Source of the DNA: Lysobacteraceae bacterium
GTDB lineage: Bacteria > Pseudomonadota > Gammaproteobacteria > Xanthomonadales > Xanthomonadaceae
Assembly (NCBI GenBank): GCA_003505795.1
Contig: DNXT01000334.1
Location: 769 to 35,168, forward strand
DNA: 34,400 nt
Reading direction: 5' to 3'
Shown one piece after another: positions 1-9,845 of this stretch; position 1 is the first letter of the stretch, and each line of letters opens with the position of its first letter. The notes beneath the pieces are model-generated. The model searched no databases. It had not been told where the DNA came from and was given only the letters and a program-made list of their open reading frames with translations. Position numbers and translations under genes: made by a program.

Positions 1-1137
1 GCCGAGCAGGCCCTTCTCCTCGGCGGTGACCGCCAGGAACACCACCGAGCGCTGCGGCTGCGGGCCCTGCTTGAAGCCGCGGGCCAGCTCGATCAGCGCG
101 GCGGTGCCGCTGGCGTTGTCGAGCGCGCCGTTGAAGATGGTGTCGCCGTTGGCGTCCGGCTTGCCGACGCCGATGTGGTCCCAGTGCGCGCTGTAGATCA
201 GGGTCTCGTCCGGGCGCTTGCTGCCTTCCAGGCGCGCGACCACGTTGTGCGAGGTGATCACGTCGGACTTGACCGCGTACTTCGCGCTCAGGCCCTCGCC
301 CTTGAGCTCGACCGGCTTGAAGCCGCGGGTCTGCGCCTGCTTCTTCAAGGCGTCGAAGTCCAGGCCGGCGTCCTTGAACAGCTGCACCGCCAGGTCGCGC
401 TGGATCCAGCCTTCGAGCTTGGGATGCACCGCGGCCGGATCGTCGCGCACCACGTCGAACATGGTGTTGGTGTTGGAGCTGGCCACGGTGCCCCAGCCGT
501 AGGAGGCCGGCGCGGTCTCGTGCACCACCAGCACGCCGAGCGCGCCCTGGCGCGCGCCTTCCTCGTACTTGTAGGTCCAGCGGCCGTAGTAGGTCATGCC
601 CTTGCCGTCGAAGTCGCCCTGGCCGGTCTCGAAATCGGGGTCGTTGATCAGCACCACCGCGATCTTGCCCTTCAGGTCCACGCCCTTGAAGTCGTCCCAG
701 TCGCGCTCCGGCGCCTTGACCCCGTAGCCGACGAACACCAGCGGCGCGTTGGCGAAGTCGATCTGCGCCGAGCCGTCCATCGCCGCGCGCACGGCGATCT
801 CCTGGCCCTGGGTCAGCGCCTGCGCCTTGCCACCGACGTCCAGCGACAGCGCCGGGGTGCCGACGATGTCGGCGCGCTGCAGCGGCACCGCCTGGGTCCA
901 CAGGCGCTTGCCGTCGACCAGGTCGCCGCCCGGCTGCAGGCCGGCGGCCTGGAACTGCCGGGCAAGGTAGGCGATGGTCTTGTCCTCGCCCGGCGTGGCC
1001 GGGCCGCGGCCCTCGTACTCATCCGACGCCAGCACCTTGACGTCCTGCGCGATGCGCTTGCCGTCGAACGTCGGCGTCGCGGCCATCAAGGCGGTCGAGA
1101 CCGACATCGCCAGCATTCCCACTACGAGCTTGTTCAC
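1..1137 (-). CDS. Secreted M28 family zinc aminopeptidase, 3' end cut by the window edge
   Basis: Exported metallopeptidase with two catalytic zinc ions, expected to remove N-terminal residues from peptides in the periplasm or outside the cell. The N-terminus reads as a signal peptide (MNKLVVGMLAMSVSTALMAA). A PA-type insert lies around residues 130-250. The M28 catalytic core follows: HWDH at residues 318-321 (first zinc ligand), LDNASG with the bridging Asp340, and AEE with general base Glu373 and zinc ligand Glu374. The last metal-binding part lies beyond position 1. I chose GTG at 1137 because it gives a clean signal peptide; another GTG sits one codon upstream at 1140. The gene stands alone and diverges from the chemotaxis gene at 1814. 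The family is well supported; the substrate is unknown. Confidence 0.88.
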   Translation of the reverse strand, partial: MNKLVVGMLAMSVSTALMAATPTFDGKRIAQDVKVLASDEYEGRGPATPGEDKTIAYLARQFQAAGLQPGGDLVDGKRLWTQAVPLQRADIVGTPALSLDVGGKAQALTQGQEIAVRAAMDGSAQIDFANAPLVFVGYGVKAPERDWDDFKGVDLKGKIAVVLINDPDFETGQGDFDGKGMTYYGRWTYKYEEGARQGALGVLVVHETAPASYGWGTVASSNTNTMFDVVRDDPAAVHPKLEGWIQRDLAVQLFKDAGLDFDALKKQAQTRGFKPVELKGEGLSAKYAVKSDVITSHNVVARLEGSKRPDETLIYSAHWDHIGVGKPDANGDTIFNGALDNASGTAALIELARGFKQGPQPQRSVVFLAVTAEEKGLLG

Positions 1138-1627
1138 CACTACACCCCGGGCTGATCAGGAACAGCCTTCGAGTGTAGGCCAAGCCCGCGGCCGAAAGCG
1201 TGGCCCGGTCCGCAGCGCCGGCCATGACCAATGTCACTGGATATCGGGCATCCTGCCGGCCAGCAGCGCAGCCCGCCGCCGCGACCGATCCGGGCAACCG
1301 GCATCGCCGGCCCGTGCTTTGGCGTTACCAATGCGCGCGGAAGCGGCGCCGCTCGCGTCAGCGCGGGCCGTGGCATGTACCGCGGCATTCGGTCGCACCC
1401 GCTCCGCGCAACCGCTGGTCCTGCCGTTCCCCGGCCGGTTCATCGCATGCCATGGCCTTGGCCGCCGGTACGTCCGGCGCGGCAACCACGGCACGACCGG
1501 GGGGCGAGCTCCCCGGTCGCCCCCGTACGCCTCGCGCAACCGCTTCCGGGTACCGATTGGCGTCGGGCATCAGCGGTCAAAGCCCCGTTCCCATCGGGGC
1601 GAGAAGGCACGACTCGCAAGCCACGCG

Positions 1628-1649
1628 CCTTCTCCCCGAAGGGAGAAGG
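1628..1649. repeat. Hairpin with CGAA loop, short relative of the CCTTCTCCC repeat
   Basis: CCTTCTCCC (1628-1636) pairs perfectly with GGGAGAAGG (1641-1649) around a CGAA tetraloop. The arm sequence is the same as the first hairpin of the repeats at 4003-4028, 4081-4129, 4201-4248 and 7453-7498. This copy lacks the second hairpin and the GGATGAGGG tail. Confidence 0.7.
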
Positions 1650-1750
1650 AATCACCGACTTGACGCCAATCAGGTCCGCAGCGACGTCGGCACGCCCGCC
1701 GATACGGAACACTAGAATGCGTACGAGCGCACTGTTTGCACGCGGCGGCA

Positions 1751-1777
1751 TCAACAAACGCGGCGCGCGGCCGATAA
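1751..1777 (+). promoter_or_regulatory. Candidate sigma-28 (FliA) promoter for the chemotaxis receptor
   Basis: GCCGATAA at 1770-1777 is an exact match to the classical sigma-28 -10 element. TCAACAAA at 1751-1758 lies 11 bp upstream, the normal spacing, and matches the TAAA core of the -35 at three of four positions. It sits 36 bp before the ATG of a chemotaxis receptor, a class commonly in the FliA regulon. The -35 is imperfect, so this is a prediction. Confidence 0.5.
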
Positions 1778-1813
1778 CGCAGGTGAAGCGCCCCGCGCCC
1801 ACCGGACCCACTT

Positions 1814-3964
1814 ATGTACGCTGTGAACCTCCTCAGGCGCCGTGTCGCCGACCTGCCCCTCAACCGCAAGTTCGTCGTGCTGTGCGCGCTGCTCGCGCTC
1901 GGCGTGGTGCTGCTGGCGGTCGCCTCCGCGCGCCTGCAGTACCTGGACCTGACCGCCGCGCGCAAGCAGAGCGTCAAGACCCAGGTGGAGATGGGCATGA
2001 CGGTGATGCAGCACTACGCCGACAAGGCCAAGCGCGGCGAGATCAGCGAGGACGAGGCCAAGGAAGCGGCGCGCGCCACCCTGGCGGACATGAGCAGCAA
2101 CGGCGGGGTCGACTACTTCTTCATCACCGACCCGTCGATGCGCATCGTCATGCATCCCAAGCGCAAGGTCGGCACCGACATGAGCGACTACAAGAGCGAT
2201 GCCGGCGAGTACGTCTACCGCGACATCCAGAAGGCCATCCGCGACGGCGACGGCTTCAGCTACTACAGCGCGCCCAAGCCCGGCAAGAAGGAACAGCTGC
2301 CCAAGATCAGCTACGCGCAGGCGTTCCCGCAGTGGAACTGGGTGCTGGTGATGGGCGTGTACGCCGAGGACATCCAGGTCCAGGCCTGGGGCTTCACCCG
2401 CCTGCTGACCCTGATCGGCGCCGCGCTGGTGGCGGTGGTGGTCTTCCTGTGCTGGCTGATCGCCAGCGCGATCGGCACCCCGCTGCGCGCGGCCACCCGC
2501 GCCGCCGGCGCGATCGCGGCCGGCCGCTTCGACAACGACATCCGGGTCGAATCGCGCGACGAAACCGGCCAGCTGATGCTCAGCATGCAGCAGATGCAGA
2601 CCCAGCTGCAGCGCTTCAACGGCGAGATGCAGACGATGATCCGCCTGCAGCAGGGCGAGGACATCGGCCACCGCATGCCCGAGGACTTCCCCGGCGACTA
2701 CGGCACCCTCGCGCACGGCGTCAACACGGTGGTGTTCGAGCACCTGGACGCGATCGGCGAGGCGATGGAGATCATGGGCGAGTATGGCCGCGGCGACCTG
2801 CGCCGCGACATGCGCCGCCTGCCCGGCCAGCGCGCCGCGCTGCACGAGGCGCTGGACACGGTCAAGCGCAACCTGTCGGCGATCAACGGCGACATCGCGC
2901 GCCTGGCCGATGCCGCCGCGCGCGGCGACTTCTCCGCACGCGGCGACCAGGCGCGCTACCAGTTCGCCTTCGCCGAGATGGTGCAGGCGCTCAACCGGCT
3001 GATGCAGCAGGCCGAGGCCGGCCTGTCCGACGTCGGCCGGATCATGGCCGCGATCGCCGACGGCGACCTGTCCCAGCGCGTGGACGCGCATTACGAGGGC
3101 GCGTTCGGCCACCTCGCCGAGGCCGCCAACCGCACCGCCACGCAGCTGACCGAGATCGTGCGCGGCATCCAGCACTCGGCCGATTCGATCAACACCGCCG
3201 CCAGCGAGATCGCCACCGGCAACGCCGACCTGTCGGTGCGTACCGAACAGCAGGCCGCCAACCTGGAAGAGACCGCCGCCTCGATGGAGGAACTCACTTC
3301 CACGGTGCGCCAGAACGCCGACCATGCCCGCCAGGCCAACCAGCTGGCGCTCGGCGCCGGCAGCGTCGCCACCAGCGGCGGCCGCGTGGTCGAGGACGTG
3401 GTCACCACGATGGCCTCGATCAGCGCGGCGTCCTCGCGCATCTCCGACATCATCGGCGTGATCGACGGCATCGCCTTCCAGACCAACATCCTGGCGCTCA
3501 ATGCCGCGGTGGAAGCGGCGCGCGCCGGCGAGCAGGGCCGCGGCTTCGCGGTGGTGGCCTCGGAAGTGCGTACCCTCGCCCAGCGCTCGGCCGATGCCGC
3601 CAAGGAGATCAAGCAGCTGATCTCCGATTCGGTCGGCCGCGTCGAGCAGGGCTCGGCGCTGGTCGCGCAGGCCGGCAGCACCATGGCCGAGGTGGTGAGT
3701 TCGGTGCAGCGCGTGACCGACATCATGGCCGAGATCACCGCCGCCAGCACCGAGCAGAGCGCCGGCATCGAGCAGGTCAGCCACACCGTGGTGCAGCTGG
3801 ACGAGATGACCCAGCAGAACGCCGCGCTGGTGGAGGAAGCCACCGCCGCCGCGCGCAGCCTGGAAGAACAGGCGGCCGGGCTGACCCGCGCGATCGCGGT
3901 GTTCCGGCTGGTGCCGGAAGCCGGCCAACCGGCGCGACTGCTGCGCGCGGTCGAAGCGGCCTGA
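1814..3964 (+). CDS. Methyl-accepting chemotaxis protein with Cache sensor and several HAMP-like units
   Basis: Inner-membrane chemoreceptor, 716 residues. TM1 is about residues 20-40. The periplasmic part to about 193 looks like a single Cache domain (VDYFFITDPSMRIVMHP, then FPQWNWVLVMGVY). TM2 is about 196-220, followed directly by a HAMP domain. Residues about 240-430 hold three further HAMP-like segments carrying the GD(L/F)S or GDLRR pattern. The C-terminal signalling hairpin carries the conserved tip QTNILALNAAVEAARAGE near residue 555, where CheA and CheW bind, with flanking Glu/Gln-rich methylation helices. There is no NWETF-type tail for CheR. The Shine-Dalgarno sequence is weak. The ligand cannot be read from the sequence. 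The gene is isolated from any che operon in the window. Confidence 0.92.
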   Translation: MYAVNLLRRRVADLPLNRKFVVLCALLALGVVLLAVASARLQYLDLTAARKQSVKTQVEMGMTVMQHYADKAKRGEISEDEAKEAARATLADMSSNGGVDYFFITDPSMRIVMHPKRKVGTDMSDYKSDAGEYVYRDIQKAIRDGDGFSYYSAPKPGKKEQLPKISYAQAFPQWNWVLVMGVYAEDIQVQAWGFTRLLTLIGAALVAVVVFLCWLIASAIGTPLRAATRAAGAIAAGRFDNDIRVESRDETGQLMLSMQQMQTQLQRFNGEMQTMIRLQQGEDIGHRMPEDFPGDYGTLAHGVNTVVFEHLDAIGEAMEIMGEYGRGDLRRDMRRLPGQRAALHEALDTVKRNLSAINGDIARLADAAARGDFSARGDQARYQFAFAEMVQALNRLMQQAEAGLSDVGRIMAAIADGDLSQRVDAHYEGAFGHLAEAANRTATQLTEIVRGIQHSADSINTAASEIATGNADLSVRTEQQAANLEETAASMEELTSTVRQNADHARQANQLALGAGSVATSGGRVVEDVVTTMASISAASSRISDIIGVIDGIAFQTNILALNAAVEAARAGEQGRGFAVVASEVRTLAQRSADAAKEIKQLISDSVGRVEQGSALVAQAGSTMAEVVSSVQRVTDIMAEITAASTEQSAGIEQVSHTVVQLDEMTQQNAALVEEATAAARSLEEQAAGLTRAIAVFRLVPEAGQPARLLRAVEAA

Positions 3965-3987
3965 GCCCGGCCTTCCGGGCGCCCCCA

Positions 3988-4028
3988 TCCGCCCTTCGGG
4001 CACCTTTCCCCCGCAAGCGGGGGAAGGG
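3988..4028 (-). repeat. Two-hairpin intergenic repeat, inverted copy
   Basis: Read on the minus strand this gives the long GC-rich hairpin (arms at 4003-4014 and 4017-4028 with an AA loop), then GTGCCCGAAGGGCGGATG. It is the reverse orientation of the copy at 7453-7498. It lies 24 bp after the chemoreceptor stop codon and could also act as its transcription terminator. Confidence 0.75.
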
Positions 4029-4080
4029 ACATTCGAACGCTGCGCAAGCAGTGGCGGTCACCGCCACTACCCACGCTCTT

Positions 4081-4129
4081 CCCTTCTCCTGCTTGTGGGA
4101 GAAGGTGGCGCACAACGCCGGACGAAGGG
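4081..4129 (+). repeat. Two-hairpin intergenic repeat, direct copy 1
   Basis: CCCTTCTCCTGC-TTG-TGGGAGAAGG forms the first hairpin. GGCGC-ACA-ACGCC forms the second, followed by GGACGAAGGG. This is a somewhat decayed copy compared with the unit at 4201. Confidence 0.75.
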
Positions 4130-4200
4130 CCTCGTCCGAAACAGGAAAGCAACAGAACGCCGCGCGGGCCGCGACAACCGCCGCCACGGCCCATGCTCTC

Positions 4201-4248
4201 CCCTTCTCCCGCCTGCGGGAGAAGGTGGCGCGCAGCGCCGGATGAGGG
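4201..4248 (+). repeat. Two-hairpin intergenic repeat, direct copy 2
   Basis: CCCTTCTCCCGC pairs with GCGGGAGAAGG. GGCGC-GCA-GCGCC makes the second stem, followed by GGATGAGGG. It lies exactly 120 bp downstream of the previous copy, and the flanking bases are also similar, so the pair is an old tandem duplication. Confidence 0.8.
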
Positions 4249-4401
4249 AACTCGCCGGGAACAGCGCGAACGCAACCCGACCCTGTGCAGCGGAGCCCGC
4301 CATCCGCCGCCTTGCATCGACCCAGCGCATGCCGAAAGGCATTTGCAGCCCCCGGAAGCAGCCACTACCCTCGGCCGATCGATATGTCCAAGGAGTGACG
4401 C

Positions 4402-7281
4402 ATGCTTCGTCCGCTGTCCCTGCTGATCGCCGGCATCCTCGGCGCCGGCGCCGCCACCTACCTGCCGCCGGCCGCTGCCGCGCCGGCCACGCTGTCCACG
4501 GCGCCGCAGAGCGAGTCGATCCCCGACATCGCCTACGAGCGCTTCACCCTGCCCAACGGGCTGACGGTGATCGTGCACGAGGACCGCAAGGCGCCGGTGG
4601 TGGCGGTGAGCATCTGGTACCACATCGGCTCCGGCGACGAACCGGCCGGCAAGACCGGCTTCGCGCACCTGTTCGAGCACCTGATGTTCTCCGGTTCGGA
4701 AAACCGCAAGGGCACCTACTTCCAGCCGTTCGAGAAGGTCGGCGCCACCGACATGAACGGCACCACCTGGTTCGACCGCACCAACTACTTCGAGACCGTG
4801 CCGACCACCGCGCTGGACATGGCGCTGTGGATGGAGTCCGACCGCATGGGCCACCTGCTCGGCGCGATCGGGCAGAAGGAGCTGGATACCCAGCGCGGCG
4901 TGGTGCAGAACGAGAAGCGCCAGGGCGAGAACCGCCCGTACGGCCGCGTCGACCAGAACATCCTGTCCAACATCTTCCCGGCCAACCACCCGTACCAGCA
5001 CGACACCATCGGCTCGATGGAAGACCTCGACGCCGCCTCGCTGGACGACGTCAAGCAGTGGTTCCACGACAACTACGGCGCCGCCAACACCACCCTGGTG
5101 CTGGCCGGCGACATCGACGTGGCCGAGGCGCGCGCCAAGGCCGAGAAGTACTTCGGCGACATCCCGGCCGGCAAGCCGGTGCCGCGCCAGCAACCGTGGA
5201 TCACCCCGCTGCCGCGGCAGACCCGCGGCGTGCAGCACGACCACGTCGCGCAGCCGCGCATCTACCGCACCTGGGTGGCGCCGCAGCTGGGCACCGACGA
5301 CGCGATCCAGCTGGACCTGGCCACCACCGTGCTCGGCGGCGGCAAGACCTCGCGCCTGTACCAGCGCCTGGTCTACCAGGACAAGCTGGTCGACGACGTG
5401 TCCGCGTCGATCCAGCCGTTCGCGCTGGCCAGCCAGTTGCAGATCCAGGCCGACGTCAAGGACGGCGTGGACCCGGCCCGGGTCGAGGCGGCGATCGCCG
5501 ACGAACTGCGCAGGTTCGTCGCCGAGGGCCCCACCGCCGACGAGCTGCAGCGTGCCCAGGTCAGCTACCGCGCCGGCTTCGTGCGCGGCCTGGAGAAGGT
5601 CGGCGGGTTCGGCGGCAAGGCGGTGATCCTGGCCGAGGGCCAGGTCTACCGCAACGACCCGGGCGCCTACCGGCAGGACCTGCAGCGCGCCGCGGCCGCC
5701 ACCGCCGCCAGCGTGCGTACCGCCTCGGCCACCTGGTTCGGCAAGGGCGACTACCTGCTGACCGTGCTGCCGGCCGGCGAGGGCTTCGATCCGGTCGCCG
5801 AGGACAAGCGGGTGGTCGCGCTCGGCGAAGCTGCCGGCAAACCGGCGCCGAAGCTGCCGCCGGCCGCCACGTACCGCGTCGGCAAGCCGCAGGTCGACCG
5901 CAGCACCGGCGTGCCGGAGACCACCCGGTTCCCGAGCCTGAGCTTCCCGGCCTTGCAGCGCGGCAAGCTGAAGAACGGCATCGAGGTGGTGCTGGCCGAG
6001 CGCCACACCATTCCGGTCACCCAGATCGAACTGCTGTTCGACGCCGGCTACGCCGCCGACCAGGGCCACAAGCTCGGCACCGCCAGCTTCACCGCGGCGC
6101 TGATGAACGAGAGCACCCGCACCCTGGATTCGGTGGAAGTGGCGCAGCGACGCCAGCGCCTGGGCGCCATCACCGGCGTGGACTGCGACCTGGACGCCTG
6201 CAGCGCCTCGCTCAATGCGCTCAACGACCAGTTGCAGCCGTCGCTGGAGCTGTTCGCCGACATCGTGCGCAACCCGGCGTTCAAGCCCGACGACATCGAG
6301 CGCATCCGCGGCCAGTGGCTGGCCGGCATCGCCCAGGAGAAGACCCAGCCCACCGGCCTGGCGCTGCGCACGCTGCCGCCGCTGCTGTACGGCAGCGACC
6401 ACGCCTACGGCATTCCGTTCACCGGCAGCGGCACCGAGGCGGCGATCAGGTCGCTGGGCGCCGCCGACCTGGGCGGCTTCCACGACACCTGGCTGCGTCC
6501 GGACAACGTGCGCATCCTGGTCGCCGGCGACACCACCCTGGACCGGATCATCCCGCAGCTGGACGCCGCCTTCGGCGACTGGAAGGCGCCGGCCACGGCG
6601 ATTCCGCGGAAGAACATCGCCAGCGTCGCCGCCCAGCCGGCGCCGCGCGTATACCTGATCAACCGCGCCGATGCGCCGCAGTCGCTGATCCTGGCCGGCC
6701 TGCTCGCGCCCTCGACCAAGGCCGACAACAACCTCGCCATCGGCGTGGCCAACGGCGCGTTCGGCGGCACCTTCACCTCGCGGCTGAACATGAACCTGCG
6801 CGAGGACAAGCGCTGGGCCTACGGCGCCAACAGCTTCATGATGGATGCGCAGGGGCAGCGCCCGTTCCTGTTCTACGCGCCGGTGCAGACCGACAAGACC
6901 GCCGAGTCGGCGGCCGAGGTGCTGAAGGAGGCCAGCGCGGTGATCGGCGACAGGCCGCTGACCGAGGAGGAGATCGACAAGATCAAGAACCAGCGCATCC
7001 GCGCCCTGCCCGGCAGCTTCGAGACAACCACCGCGGTGCTCGGCGCGGTCGAGGGCATCGTCCAGTACGGCCGTCCGGACGACTACGTGCAGACGCTCAA
7101 GCAGCGCCTGGAGGCGATCGACCAGCCGGCCGGCCAGGCCGCGATCCGGCAGATCGTCGATCCCCGGGCGATGACCTGGGTGATCGTCGGCGACCTCAAG
7201 CAGATCGAGGCGCCGGTCCGCGCGCTCAAGCTCGGCCAGGTGCAGGTGATCGACGCCGACGGCAAGCCGGCCAAGCCGTGA
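4402..7281 (+). CDS. Periplasmic M16 family zinc metalloprotease (pitrilysin/insulinase type), two fused domains
   Basis: A 959-residue secreted protease that should cut oligopeptides inside a closed clamshell chamber. A signal peptide covers about residues 1-27. The active half has the inverted zinc motif HLFEH (His89, Glu92, His93) and the distal ligand Glu171 in VVQNE, the spacing expected for M16. The second half (from about residue 520, LKNGIEVVLAE) keeps the fold, but the equivalent segment DQGHKLGTASF lacks HxxEH, so it is the usual inactive partner. The start is supported by AAGGAG nine bases upstream of the ATG. It is monocistronic: repeats lie upstream and a strong hairpin follows the stop codon. 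Confidence 0.93.
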   Translation: MLRPLSLLIAGILGAGAATYLPPAAAAPATLSTAPQSESIPDIAYERFTLPNGLTVIVHEDRKAPVVAVSIWYHIGSGDEPAGKTGFAHLFEHLMFSGSENRKGTYFQPFEKVGATDMNGTTWFDRTNYFETVPTTALDMALWMESDRMGHLLGAIGQKELDTQRGVVQNEKRQGENRPYGRVDQNILSNIFPANHPYQHDTIGSMEDLDAASLDDVKQWFHDNYGAANTTLVLAGDIDVAEARAKAEKYFGDIPAGKPVPRQQPWITPLPRQTRGVQHDHVAQPRIYRTWVAPQLGTDDAIQLDLATTVLGGGKTSRLYQRLVYQDKLVDDVSASIQPFALASQLQIQADVKDGVDPARVEAAIADELRRFVAEGPTADELQRAQVSYRAGFVRGLEKVGGFGGKAVILAEGQVYRNDPGAYRQDLQRAAAATAASVRTASATWFGKGDYLLTVLPAGEGFDPVAEDKRVVALGEAAGKPAPKLPPAATYRVGKPQVDRSTGVPETTRFPSLSFPALQRGKLKNGIEVVLAERHTIPVTQIELLFDAGYAADQGHKLGTASFTAALMNESTRTLDSVEVAQRRQRLGAITGVDCDLDACSASLNALNDQLQPSLELFADIVRNPAFKPDDIERIRGQWLAGIAQEKTQPTGLALRTLPPLLYGSDHAYGIPFTGSGTEAAIRSLGAADLGGFHDTWLRPDNVRILVAGDTTLDRIIPQLDAAFGDWKAPATAIPRKNIASVAAQPAPRVYLINRADAPQSLILAGLLAPSTKADNNLAIGVANGAFGGTFTSRLNMNLREDKRWAYGANSFMMDAQGQRPFLFYAPVQTDKTAESAAEVLKEASAVIGDRPLTEEEIDKIKNQRIRALPGSFETTTAVLGAVEGIVQYGRPDDYVQTLKQRLEAIDQPAGQAAIRQIVDPRAMTWVIVGDLKQIEAPVRALKLGQVQVIDADGKPAKP

Positions 7282-7288
7282 CCGGCCA

Positions 7289-7320
7289 CGGCGTCCCGTT
7301 CCCCCGGGGACGGGACGCCG
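7289..7320 (+). terminator. Hairpin after the M16 protease gene
   Basis: CGGCGTCCCGT (7289-7299) pairs perfectly over 11 bp with ACGGGACGCCG (7310-7320), eight bases after the stop codon. No T-run follows, so it may stabilise the 3' end or act as an imperfect terminator. Confidence 0.6.
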
Positions 7321-7452
7321 GTCCAGGCATCCCGAACTGCGTTGCCGCAGCCTGATCGGCGCCAGTACCGCCAGGTTCCTTCTCGCTTCGGCGGAAGGGG
7401 ATGCGAAGCCCTCGCCCCACCCCCTGGACCACATCTCGTACGGATTGCCCCT

Positions 7453-7498
7453 CCCTTCTCCCGCTTGCGGGAGAAGGTGCCCGAAGGGCGGATGAGGG
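7453..7498 (+). repeat. Two-hairpin intergenic repeat, best-preserved copy
   Basis: CCCTTCTCCCGC-TT-GCGGGAGAAGG forms a long hairpin. A T separates it from the small hairpin GCCC-GAA-GGGC, and GGATGAGGG ends the unit. Same architecture as the copies in the 4-kb gap. Confidence 0.82.
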
Positions 7499-7510
7499 CC
7501 GCTCCTGCCC

Positions 7511-7540
7511 AAAGAAAAGGCCGCCCGGAGGCGGCCTCTT
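7511..7540 (-). terminator. Rho-independent terminator of sucCD
   Basis: On the minus strand AGGCCGCC pairs with GGCGGCCT around a 4-nt loop (7518-7537), followed by TTTTCTTT. It lies about 20 bp downstream of the sucD stop codon. Stem plus U-run is the classical intrinsic terminator. Confidence 0.85.
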
Positions 7541-7561
7541 CCACATCACCCAGGTGATGGA

Positions 7562-8437
7562 TTACTTCACCAGCGAGGCGATCGCCGCGCCGAGGTCGCC
7601 CGGCGAACGGACAGTCTTGACGCCCGCGGCTTCCATCGCGGCGAACTTGCCTTCCGCGGTGCCCTTGCCGCCGGAAGCGATCGCGCCGGCGTGGCCCATG
7701 CGCTTGCCGGCCGGGGCCGAGGCGCCGGCGATGAAGCCGACCACCGGCTTCTTCACGTACTTGGCGATGTACTCGGCGCCGGCTTCCTCGGCGTCGCCGC
7801 CGATCTCGCCGACCATGATGATGCCCTCGGTCTGCGGGTCCTCGTTGAACAGCTTCAGGCAGTCGACGAAGTTCAGGCCGTTGATCGGGTCGCCGCCGAT
7901 GCCGATGCAGGTGCTCTGGCCCAGGCCGACCTCGGTGGTCTGCTTGACCGCTTCATAGGTCAGCGTGCCCGAGCGCGACACGATGCCGATCTTGCCCGGC
8001 TTGTGGATGTGGCCGGGCATGATGCCAATCTTGCACTCGCCCGGGGTGATCACGCCCGGGCAGTTCGGCCCGATCAGCACGGTGTCCGGGTGCGAACGGT
8101 TGAGCACGTTCTTCACGCGCAGCATGTCCAGCACCGGGATGCCCTCGGTGATGCAGACGATGACCTTGATCCCGGCCGCGGCCGCTTCCAGGATCGCGTC
8201 GGCCGCGAACGGCGGCGGCACGTAGATCACCGAGGCGTCGGCGCCGGTGCTCTGCACCGCGTCGGCGACGGTGTTGAACACCGGCAGGTCGATGTGGGTG
8301 GTGCCGCCCTTGCCGGGGGTGACGCCGCCGACGACCTGGGTGCCGTACTCGATCATCTGGGTGGCGTGGAAGGTGCCCTGCTGGCCGGTGAAGCCCTGCA
8401 CGATCACCTTGGTCTTCTTGTTGATCAAAACGCTCAT
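7562..8437 (-). CDS. sucD: Succinyl-CoA ligase [ADP-forming] subunit alpha
   Basis: Alpha subunit of the TCA-cycle enzyme that converts succinyl-CoA to succinate with formation of ATP or GTP in the cytoplasm. At 291 residues it has the usual length. The CoA-binding Rossmann part begins VIVQGFTGQQGTFH (residues 11-24). GPNCPGVITPGE lies at 123-134. The phosphorylated histidine is His249 in GHAGAIASGG. It lies 27 bp downstream of sucC on the same strand and is followed by an intrinsic terminator, so the two form a simple two-gene operon. Confidence 0.98.
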   Translation of the reverse strand: MSVLINKKTKVIVQGFTGQQGTFHATQMIEYGTQVVGGVTPGKGGTTHIDLPVFNTVADAVQSTGADASVIYVPPPFAADAILEAAAAGIKVIVCITEGIPVLDMLRVKNVLNRSHPDTVLIGPNCPGVITPGECKIGIMPGHIHKPGKIGIVSRSGTLTYEAVKQTTEVGLGQSTCIGIGGDPINGLNFVDCLKLFNEDPQTEGIIMVGEIGGDAEEAGAEYIAKYVKKPVVGFIAGASAPAGKRMGHAGAIASGGKGTAEGKFAAMEAAGVKTVRSPGDLGAAIASLVK

Positions 8438-8464
8438 GGAGAATTCCTGGTTCGGTGACGTGGG

Positions 8465-9631
<1,167 letters not shown>

Positions 9632-9807
9632 GCGTCACCGTGGGTAAAGGAAACGACCGCTGCACACCCCGGCGGCCACCGTACGGAGGCGGCCCAGCGG
9701 GCGCGAGCGGGCCGCCCATTGTCGCCGACCACGGCCCCGGGCGCAAAATCCGGCCATCGCTTTCGCGGCCGGATCGGTGCGGCCGGCTTCATCCCGCCGC
9801 GCGCCGC

Positions 9808-9813
9808 CTATAC
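9808..9813 (+). promoter_or_regulatory. Possible -10 element for pilS
   Basis: TATACT at 9808-9813 resembles a sigma-70 -10 box and lies 32 bp before the proposed TTG start of pilS. The best -35 candidates (around 9786-9792, CTTCAT/TTCATC) are poor. The rest of the sucC-pilS divergent gap shows no clear site. Confidence 0.3.
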
Positions 9814-9845
9814 TGCCGGCTCCGCCGCCCGCCAGGGATTCAGGC

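Larger units (their letters stand above)
1138..1813. other. 676-bp intergenic region without a convincing gene
   Basis: This gap separates the divergent M28 peptidase and chemotaxis receptor genes. Several frames stay open only because of GC content; none has a good ribosome binding site plus recognisable protein sequence. It holds a perfect 9-bp hairpin at 1628-1649 and a sigma-28-like promoter at 1751-1777. I see no RNA gene. Confidence 0.6.
3965..4401. other. 437-bp intergenic region filled with hairpin repeats
   Basis: The gap between the chemoreceptor and the M16 protease carries three copies of the two-hairpin repeat: one inverted copy ending at 4028 and two direct copies at 4081 and 4201. 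The two direct copies lie in diverged tandem units of about 120 bp, whose flanks also resemble each other. The last 60 bp hold the ribosome binding site AAGGAG of the protease gene. No protein gene is supported here. Confidence 0.7.

Noticed and set aside
1231..4245. Very long plus-strand open frame across the gap and the chemoreceptor gene
   Set aside because: It overlaps the clear chemoreceptor in another frame and translates into Arg/Pro/Ala-rich sequence without domains; a GC-content shadow.
3091..7512. Minus-strand open frame of 1473 codons opposite the M16 protease
   Set aside because: Composition is His/Arg/Gly-rich shadow sequence; the plus strand has a signal peptide and HxxEH protease motifs.
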